From assembly GCA_947454585.1 (NCBI GenBank), contig CANGML010000028.1:1-12407 (forward strand): a stretch of DNA of 12,407 bases, read 5' to 3'. Source of the DNA: Comamonadaceae bacterium. GTDB lineage: Bacteria; Pseudomonadota; Gammaproteobacteria; Burkholderiales; Burkholderiaceae_C. The position numbers and the translations under genes were made by a program. The notes below the pieces were generated by a model, which made no database searches, was not told the DNA's origin, and saw nothing but the letters and a program-made list of their open reading frames with translations. Shown in pieces: positions 7,336-12,407 of this stretch; within the stretch, counting starts at the first letter, position 1; each line of letters begins with the position of its first letter.

Positions 7336-8052
7336 ATGAGCCAAGACGATCTGTACATCAACGGCGAGCTGTTGCGTTTGGGACGCGAAGCCCGTGGATG
7401 GGTGATAGGCGACATGGCCACGCGTGCCTGTATGTCGGTCAAACAAATCCGTCAGCTGGAAGAGGGCGGCACCAGCGCTTTTTATAGCCCCGCCGTCAAA
7501 ATGACGTCTGCCAAGAAGCTGGCCGGTATCCTCGAACTCTCACCTGAGCAAGTGTTTGCCCGTCCCGGGCCCGTTGAAGCTGAAGCGGCTGCCGCTCAGG
7601 TTGCCGAATCAGAGCTTTTGCGCACAGACGATCAACCTGCCGTGCATGAAGAGGCGGCTCAAACGCAGCCAGCGCTTGTGATTGAAACGCCTGCGCCTCT
7701 GGACGACGTGTCGGCGAGTCCTGCCGTTGCAGACGAGCCCAAAACCAAAACTTCTGTCTGGGCCATCGCTGCGTTGTTTGCTGCTGCGATTGGCGTAGCC
7801 GCTTACATGCAAAAGCAAGAAGAGCCTGCGACTGAACCGCCTCCGCCCTTGCAAGTGTTGCCCGCGGAAGCGGAGACAGCAGCAAGTTCGGCTGATGCTG
7901 CGGCGTCGAATGCTTCTGCCGCGTCAGACCGTGTTGAAGCGCCAGCCGCCAGTACCCCCATTGTTTCTGCATCGACGCCCATGCCTGCAGTTGTGCCCGC
8001 CGCGCCCCCTGCGGCAAAGCCTGCCGCTTCAGCGGCAAGCAAACCCCTCTGA
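7336..8052 (+). CDS. RodZ-like membrane protein: cytoplasmic helix-turn-helix, one TM helix, Ala/Pro-rich tail
   Basis: From the ATG at 7336 the protein is 238 residues; the in-frame TTG two codons earlier is less likely. Residues about 10-75 resemble the RodZ/HTH_25 N-terminal domain (ELLRLGREARGWVIGDMATR, then VKQIRQLEEG). An acidic Ala/Pro-rich linker follows (about 77-135), then one hydrophobic helix at about 140-158 (VWAIAALFAAAIGVAAYM), then about 80 periplasmic residues almost wholly Ala, Pro, Ser, Glu and Val. The beta-sandwich C-terminal domain of true RodZ is absent, so this is a relative of RodZ and not RodZ itself. In RodZ the HTH binds MreB instead of DNA. Here the gene lies 33 bp after the second bactofilin, so a role joining the bactofilin polymer to the envelope is the natural guess. 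A membrane-bound DNA-binding regulator is the alternative. Its stop is 7 bp from the hemH stop on the other strand. Confidence 0.75.
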   Translation: MSQDDLYINGELLRLGREARGWVIGDMATRACMSVKQIRQLEEGGTSAFYSPAVKMTSAKKLAGILELSPEQVFARPGPVEAEAAAAQVAESELLRTDDQPAVHEEAAQTQPALVIETPAPLDDVSASPAVADEPKTKTSVWAIAALFAAAIGVAAYMQKQEEPATEPPPPLQVLPAEAETAASSADAAASNASAASDRVEAPAASTPIVSASTPMPAVVPAAPPAAKPAASAASKPL

Positions 8053-8059
8053 TCTCGAT

Positions 8060-9157
8060 TTAGTTTTTCGCGCCCAATGCTAGGGCCGCTTCACGGCTTG
8101 CAACCAGTGCCGCTGTATCTGAGGGGGTGAGTGACCACCCACCCATATGTTCTTTGCTGAGTGCGTGCATGCCTTGTACCCAGGTTTGACTGTCGTTCAA
8201 GCAAGGGATGTAGTGGAAGGTCTCGCCACCGGCATGCAAATAAGCCTCTTGCGCTTCTTGTGAAATTTCTTCCAAGGTTTCTAAGCAATCACTGGTGAAG
8301 CCAGGGCAGATCAAATCCACGCGTTTGACGCCTTGCTGCGCGAGCGCGATGAGCGTGGGTTCGGTATAGGGTTCTAGCCATTTGGCTTTACCAAAGCGCG
8401 ATTGGAAGGTGACTTTGTATTGCGACTTCGTCAAACCCAAAGCCTCTCCCAGCAGGCGGGCAGTCTTGTAGCACTCACAGTGGTAGGGGTCCCCCAAGTG
8501 CAAGGTGCGTTCGGGCACGCCATGGAAGCTCATCACCAACAAGTCAGCTTGCCCCTTTGCCGCCCAGTGCGCACGCACGCGCTTGGCGAGGGCCTCAATG
8601 TAGGCAGGGTGATCGTGGTAGTGGTTGATGAAGCGGAATTCGGGCAGCACACGGCTGCGCAGACCCCACTGGTACACCGCATCAAAGACGCTGGCGGTGG
8701 TGGTGCCTGAGTATTGCGGATAGGCTGGCAGGATCAACACTCGGGTGAAGCCTTCGGCCTTGAGTGCATCAAGTTGGCTCGCGATCGATGGGTTGCCGTA
8801 GCGCATGGCGTAGCGCACAGTCACTGACTCGCCATGGGCGTTGAACATCGCTTGCAGGGCTTGCGCTTGCTTGGTGGTCCAAATTTTGAGGGGCGAGCCT
8901 TCTTCCGTCCAGATGCTGGCGTACTTGGCTGCCGATTTGGCAGGACGCACCCGCAAGATGATGCCGTGCAGGATAGCCATCCAGAGCAAGCGTGGGATCT
9001 CGACGACGCGGTGGTCACCCAAAAACTCAGCAAGGTAGCGGCGCACCGCTGACGCGGTCGGTGCATCGGGTGTCCCTAAGTTGCACAACAGAACCGCTGT
9101 CTGGGCAGCTTGTCCATGGGCAAAGGGTGGCTCGGGGGTAAAAGCAGGTTTGAACAT
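8060..9157 (-). CDS. hemH: Ferrochelatase (protoheme ferro-lyase)
   Basis: The 365-residue protein matches bacterial ferrochelatase throughout. It opens with LLCNLGTPDAPT, the family signature. Catalytic His212 lies in MSFHGVPERT, followed by DPYHCECYKTARLL, FQSRFGKAKWLEPYT, and Glu293 in CPGFTSDCLETLEEI. The enzyme inserts ferrous iron into protoporphyrin IX to make heme, at the cytoplasmic face of the inner membrane. The frame is open for 112 more codons upstream, but that part is antisense to the HAD gene and unlike ferrochelatase. The ATG at 9157, about 20 residues before the first conserved block, is the sensible start. The gene is transcribed divergently from the HAD gene across only 21 bp and ends 7 bp from the RodZ-like gene, so it is probably monocistronic. 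Cysteines 227 and 229 are present, but a C-terminal iron-sulfur cluster cannot be inferred from them. Confidence 0.96.
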   Translation of the reverse strand: MFKPAFTPEPPFAHGQAAQTAVLLCNLGTPDAPTASAVRRYLAEFLGDHRVVEIPRLLWMAILHGIILRVRPAKSAAKYASIWTEEGSPLKIWTTKQAQALQAMFNAHGESVTVRYAMRYGNPSIASQLDALKAEGFTRVLILPAYPQYSGTTTASVFDAVYQWGLRSRVLPEFRFINHYHDHPAYIEALAKRVRAHWAAKGQADLLVMSFHGVPERTLHLGDPYHCECYKTARLLGEALGLTKSQYKVTFQSRFGKAKWLEPYTEPTLIALAQQGVKRVDLICPGFTSDCLETLEEISQEAQEAYLHAGGETFHYIPCLNDSQTWVQGMHALSKEHMGGWSLTPSDTAALVASREAALALGAKN

Positions 9158-9178
9158 GATGCGGTATTCTCGCCCAGC

Positions 9179-9874
9179 ATGCTGAACCTTTCCAAAATAA
9201 AAGCCATAACCTTGGACCTTGACGACACTTTGTGGCCCGTTTGGCCCACGATCGCGCGTGCCGAGGTGGTTCTGCAAGACTGGCTGGCCTTGCATGCCCC
9301 GCAAACAGCGCAGCTGTGTGCCAACGCAGAGGTTAAAAAAGGCATTCGCACAGAGGTGAACCAGCGACACGTCGACAAGGCGCATGACCTGAGCTTTTTG
9401 AAGCGAGAAGCGATTCGCGAGAGCTTGATGCGCGCTGGTGATGCGCCGCATTTGGCAGAACCAGCGTTTGAGGTGTTTTTCGCTGCACGTCAAGACGTCA
9501 CGCTGTATGAGGGGGTTGAGCAGGCTTTAGCGCGATTGGCTGCCCGATACCCGCTGGTGGGCTTGTCCAACGGCAATGCGGATGTTTTTCGCACGGCCGC
9601 AGGCCCGTATTTCAAAGCTGCCTTGAGTGCCCGTCAATTGGGCGTGGCCAAACCCGATGCGCGTATTTTTCATGCCGCAGCAGCTGAGTTGAACTTACCT
9701 GCAGACGCCGTGTTGCATCTGGGGGATGACGCCACCACCGATGTGTGGGGCGCGCTCAATGCCGGCATGCAAACCGCTTGGGTAAACACCCAAGGCCACG
9801 ACTGGCCTCACCCGTCAGCTCAGCCGTTGACGGTGCGCCATTTGGCTGAGCTGTGTGACCACCTGTTGGCCTGA
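9179..9874 (+). CDS. HAD-superfamily phosphatase, YigB-like
   Basis: The 231-residue protein has all four HAD motifs: motif I DLDDT (nucleophile Asp13, acid/base Asp15), motif II Ser130 in GLSNGN, motif III Lys158 in GVAKPDARIF, and motif IV Asp183-Asp184 and Asp188 in HLGDDATTDVWGA. A helical cap lies between motifs I and II (about 20-105), so it belongs to subfamily I. The motif IV context (GDDATTDVWGALNAGMQ) and overall length resemble E. coli YigB, which dephosphorylates 5-amino-6-(5-phosphoribitylamino)uracil in riboflavin synthesis and also acts on FMN. That substrate is a suggestion only, because HAD phosphatases are promiscuous. The ATG at 9179 places motif I at residue 13, as usual. 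Starting at 9110 instead would add residues antisense to hemH. The gene diverges from hemH and its last 60 bp overlap the end of hpnE on the other strand. Confidence 0.88.
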   Translation: MLNLSKIKAITLDLDDTLWPVWPTIARAEVVLQDWLALHAPQTAQLCANAEVKKGIRTEVNQRHVDKAHDLSFLKREAIRESLMRAGDAPHLAEPAFEVFFAARQDVTLYEGVEQALARLAARYPLVGLSNGNADVFRTAAGPYFKAALSARQLGVAKPDARIFHAAAAELNLPADAVLHLGDDATTDVWGALNAGMQTAWVNTQGHDWPHPSAQPLTVRHLAELCDHLLA

Positions 9875-11098
9875 GCGAATCGCGCCTTCCAACGTAGACG
9901 GGTAAGGGCCAGACAAGTAGTCGCCGCAGGCCCATAGGCCATGGGCGATGCTGGGCTGAGGCCTCTCTAGCAAGGGCGTGCAGGCCAAAGTGGCACGTTT
10001 TTCAACCACGGTTTGAACAACTGTTAGGTCATAAAGTCCCAGCTGTTCACGGACTTGGGCGAGGGTTTGTTGGGTGAGGGCATCACGGTCATCGGTGCAT
10101 GCGCTGGCCACGGCAGCCAATAAACCCGGTTGCCGGTTCAGTTGACCTCGGTCAAACACAAACTGCGCAGGGGCGTGGGCTTCGCTGTGCAGGGCCACCA
10201 TGGGACGTTTCAGCCCGCTGAAGCCTGGGTCGGCACATTGCAAGTAAACCGTCGCGATGGGGTTGTGCTGCAGGTTTGCGCAGGTGTTGGCCCATGGGGG
10301 AGCGAGGTCTGCCGTCAAACGCGCCGCTTCCCAAGCCGGACAGGCCAGCAGGGTGACATGGTCGTGCGAGGCTTGTTGATGAAGGGCTTGCAGCATGTCG
10401 GCAGTCACACGCTGGCCTAGATGCAGTTCGGCACCTTCGGCGCTTAGCCACTGCAGGCAAGCATCGGGCAACATCGCACCTAAATCGACACGAGGGACCA
10501 ACACGTCGGAGCTGCCAGGGCCAGCCAAGAGGGCATCGTGTAAGACACGCAAAAACACCGTGGCGCTTGCTGCTTGCACAGACGTGTTCAGGGCAGACAA
10601 GCAAAGGGGTTCTATCAGTTCGCGCACAACGCGGGGTGTGATGCGTGCTTCATCAACAAGCTGGGCGACCGTCCAATCCAGGGGGCATGCAAACTTCGCG
10701 CGTTGCCAACCCCAGGCCGCTTGGATCAGGCGCGCTTTGTCATTCAGCGTCCAGCCCTGTGCACGCGCAAGACCTGCTAACACGTTGAGCGGTGCGGGCC
10801 AATTGGGCAAGTTCAAACCATCGCCGTTAGGCAAACGCAGGTCTAGCGGGATACGCTGCAACAACACATCAGGGTTTAGGCCGACGGTGCGCATCAAGGC
10901 GAGCGTGTCTCGGTAAGCCCCAATTAAGATGTGTTGACCGTTGTCTAGCGGCTGTCCTGCAAAGTTTTGTGACAAGCGACGCGCACGACCGCCGGCTTCA
11001 GTGCTGGCCTCATACAGTGTGACGCGCCATCCGGCTTGGGTAGCCGCTACGGCGGCGGCTAAACCCGCCCAGCCTGCGCCAACAATCGTCAGTTGCAT
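9815..11098 (-). CDS. hpnE: Hydroxysqualene dehydroxylase (FAD-dependent)
   Basis: The 427-residue flavoprotein begins MQLTIVGAGWAGLAAAVAA, a Rossmann GxGxxG motif for the FAD ADP moiety. Glu and GGRAR follow in YEASTEAGGRARR, and the C-terminal flavin-contacting segment is ACGDYLSGPYPSTLEGAIRSG. This is the amine-oxidase/phytoene-desaturase-like fold of HpnE, which reduces hydroxysqualene to squalene. The assignment is supported by hpnD directly upstream and hpnC before it, the usual order. The ATG at 11098 is preferred to the GTG one codon earlier because the Rossmann strand then begins at once. The gene lies 15 bp after the hpnD stop. Its end runs 60 bp into the convergent HAD gene, so both proteins' last 19 residues are encoded by the same DNA on opposite strands. 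Confidence 0.93.
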   Translation of the reverse strand: MQLTIVGAGWAGLAAAVAATQAGWRVTLYEASTEAGGRARRLSQNFAGQPLDNGQHILIGAYRDTLALMRTVGLNPDVLLQRIPLDLRLPNGDGLNLPNWPAPLNVLAGLARAQGWTLNDKARLIQAAWGWQRAKFACPLDWTVAQLVDEARITPRVVRELIEPLCLSALNTSVQAASATVFLRVLHDALLAGPGSSDVLVPRVDLGAMLPDACLQWLSAEGAELHLGQRVTADMLQALHQQASHDHVTLLACPAWEAARLTADLAPPWANTCANLQHNPIATVYLQCADPGFSGLKRPMVALHSEAHAPAQFVFDRGQLNRQPGLLAAVASACTDDRDALTQQTLAQVREQLGLYDLTVVQTVVEKRATLACTPLLERPQPSIAHGLWACGDYLSGPYPSTLEGAIRSGQQVVTQLSQMAHRQRLS

Positions 11099-11113
11099 CA
11101 CGTTGCGGGGTAG

Positions 11114-11953
11114 TTAGAAGCGGCCCAAGGCCTGCATCTTCCAAGCCAACCACAGTTTGCGCAGTGGGGTGAGCGCCACGCGTTGTGTGAGCACGGGAAA
11201 CTTTTGTGCTTCGATCTCGCGCAGCAAGGTGCGATAGATGCTGGCCATCATCAAGCCCGGCTTTTGGTGCTTCCAATCCGTAGCGGGCAGCAGTGACAAG
11301 GCTTCGTCATAGAGCGCATGCGCGCGCATCGCCTGAAACCGCATGAGCGCTTGGAATCGATCTGAGTCAAGTCGGTTCAAGACTTCGTGGGCTTTGACCT
11401 CAAACTGCTGCAGCTCGTTAACGGGCAGATAAATGCGTCCACGTAAGGCATCTTCGCCGACATCGCGAATGATGTTGGTGAGCTGAAAGGCTTGTCCTAA
11501 TTTGTGCGCATAAGCGGTTGTGTTTGTGGCAGTTTGACCAAAAATTTGGGCTGAGACCTCACCCACAACGCCCGCGACCAAATGGCAGTAACGCGTGAGG
11601 CTGGGGTAGTCCAAGTAGCGTGTTTGCGTCAGGTCCATCTCGCAGCCGTCGATCACCGACTGCAAGGACCGTTCTTCAATGCCAAATTCCGCTACACACG
11701 GCATCAAGGCTTGCATCACGGGATGGTTGGGGTGACCGGAAAATGCTTGGTGCACTTCGTTGTGCCACCACGCGAGTTTGCTGGCCGCGACCCCCGGATC
11801 GGTGACGTCGTCCACCACGTCATCGACTTCGCGGCAGAAGGCGTAAAAAGCGGTGATCGCTGCGCGTCGTGGGGGGGGCAGAAACAAAAAGGCGTAATAA
11901 AAGCTGCTGCCAGAGGCAGAGGCTTTTTGCTGAACGTAGTCTTGAGGTGTCAT
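11114..11953 (-). CDS. hpnD: Presqualene diphosphate synthase
   Basis: The 279-residue protein belongs to the squalene/phytoene synthase family. It has both Asp-rich magnesium-binding motifs: Asp44-Asp45 with Asp48-Asp49 in REVDDVVDDV, and Asp164 with Asp168 in NIIRDVGEDALRGR. Other family segments are SFYYAFLFLP, YCHLVAGVVG and RIYLP. Two motifs alone do not separate presqualene diphosphate synthase from phytoene synthase. The adjoining hpnC and hpnE make HpnD the best call: it joins two farnesyl diphosphates into presqualene diphosphate, which HpnC converts to hydroxysqualene. The ATG at 11953 gives the usual family start (MTPQDYVQQKASASGSSFYY). It begins 24 bp after the hpnC stop, with a weak AGGA upstream, and is the middle gene of the operon. 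Confidence 0.94.
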   Translation of the reverse strand: MTPQDYVQQKASASGSSFYYAFLFLPPPRRAAITAFYAFCREVDDVVDDVTDPGVAASKLAWWHNEVHQAFSGHPNHPVMQALMPCVAEFGIEERSLQSVIDGCEMDLTQTRYLDYPSLTRYCHLVAGVVGEVSAQIFGQTATNTTAYAHKLGQAFQLTNIIRDVGEDALRGRIYLPVNELQQFEVKAHEVLNRLDSDRFQALMRFQAMRAHALYDEALSLLPATDWKHQKPGLMMASIYRTLLREIEAQKFPVLTQRVALTPLRKLWLAWKMQALGRF

Positions 11954-11977
11954 GTCGCGGCTGATTATCCTGGCTCT

Positions 11978-12407
11978 TCACATGCGCAGGCAGCGCCATG
12001 CGATCGGCACAAAGTCTGCCTTGCCCAAAGTGGGGCGCTTGAGCAGATGGTGGTCGATGTCAGTGGGGCGTCGGTCCAGTTTGTCCAAGATACGCAAACC
12101 CCCTTGCACCATGGCACGTAGCTCCCATCCTGCGCGACCTGCGACGTGGTGAACCAAGGGCGCACCCCGCTGCATCAACGCTCGCGCAAAGCGCAATTCA
12201 TCTTCCAGCTGATGGCCTTCTGGCAAGTAGTCCCTGCCACGGCGAAGGTCCTCGGCACGGTCTTGCCAGAAGTTGATGAGTTGCAAGGCCGTGCAAATGG
12301 CATCGCTTTGTGCCAGCGCTGTGTCGTCAGTCACGCCATACAAATGCAGCATCAAACGGCCCACGGGGTTGGCCGATCGACGGCAGTAATCCAATAACGC
12401 GGCCCGA
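11978..12407 (-). CDS. hpnC: Hydroxysqualene synthase, C-terminal 142 residues (5' end beyond window)
   Basis: The frame is open to the right edge, so the N-terminal half with the first Asp-rich motif is not visible. The visible part begins RAALLDYCRRSANPVGRLML, typical of HpnC, then shows the second Asp-rich motif as Asp49 and Asp53 (numbered from the window edge) in NFWQDRAEDLRRGRDYLP. The closing segment is less conserved. HpnC converts presqualene diphosphate to hydroxysqualene, between HpnD and HpnE in squalene synthesis. The internal TTG at 12394 is not a start, because conserved residues continue past it. HpnC and HpnD are paralogues; this copy is identified by the SANPVGRL segment and by its position ahead of hpnD. 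Confidence 0.92.
   Translation of the reverse strand, partial: RAALLDYCRRSANPVGRLMLHLYGVTDDTALAQSDAICTALQLINFWQDRAEDLRRGRDYLPEGHQLEDELRFARALMQRGAPLVHHVAGRAGWELRAMVQGGLRILDKLDRRPTDIDHHLLKRPTLGKADFVPIAWRCLRM

Noticed and set aside
7496..8038. 180-codon open frame antisense to the RodZ-like gene
   Set aside because: The low-complexity Gln/Arg/Ala-rich product is what the Ala/Pro-rich sense strand produces in reverse; no separate start signal or domain.
9110..9178. Upstream start for the HAD phosphatase gene
   Set aside because: The extra 23 residues are antisense to the hemH 5' end, and motif I is already at its usual distance from the ATG at 9179.
9158..9493. 112-codon in-frame extension of hemH upstream of its ATG
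   Set aside because: It is antisense to the HAD gene including its catalytic motif I, and does not resemble ferrochelatase; family homology begins about 20 residues after the ATG at 9157.
10395..10916. 173-codon open frame antisense to hpnE
   Set aside because: It lies within a conserved enzyme gene, has no recognisable domain or ribosome site, and is typical of antisense frames in GC-rich DNA.
11582..12121. 179-codon open frame antisense to hpnD and hpnC
   Set aside because: It spans two conserved genes on the other strand and shows no protein-family features.

Overview
The window looks like chromosomal DNA from a betaproteobacterium of the order Burkholderiales, probably Comamonadaceae-like. 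This is inferred from protein character and gene content (hpnCDE, hemH, a CTG-N10-CAG LexA box), not from any rRNA or database match. No tRNA, rRNA, insertion sequence, CRISPR array or phage gene was seen. Genes are tightly packed: a 7-bp convergent junction, a 21-bp divergent junction, and a convergent pair whose coding ends overlap by 60 bp.

Left part (1-5212, + strand). A large two-lobed M16 zinc peptidase enters from the left edge with its 5' end missing. After a 74-bp gap comes an SOS operon: a near-consensus LexA box lies on top of a TATAAT -10 element, followed by umuD, a Cho/UvrC-type GIY-YIG endonuclease, and umuC. Spacing is 3 bp between umuD and the nuclease, and a 4-bp ATGA overlap joins the nuclease to umuC. 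A DNA-incision nuclease therefore sits inside a DNA polymerase V operon, and all three genes should be induced together by DNA damage.

Middle (5407-8052, + strand). Four genes appear to form a cell-envelope/cytoskeleton module: a short bactofilin, a membrane-anchored M23 (LytM) peptidoglycan endopeptidase with all catalytic residues, a second bactofilin starting with a putative membrane-targeting peptide (MFNKSK), and a RodZ-like membrane protein with a cytoplasmic helix-turn-helix, one transmembrane helix and an Ala/Pro-rich tail. The likely role is a polymer scaffold on the inner membrane that positions a peptidoglycan hydrolase. The RodZ-like partner is the least familiar part and the best candidate here for something undescribed.

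Right part (8060-12407). hemH (ferrochelatase, - strand) is divergent from a YigB-like HAD phosphatase gene (+ strand). The HAD gene runs tail-to-tail into hpnE. The - strand operon hpnC-hpnD-hpnE enters from the right edge (hpnC lacks its 5' end) and encodes the three-step route from farnesyl diphosphate to squalene, the precursor for hopanoids or other triterpenes.

The only non-coding stretches of any size are 2617-2690 (SOS promoter) and 5213-5406 (start of the bactofilin operon). No stretch over 300 bp lacks a gene.
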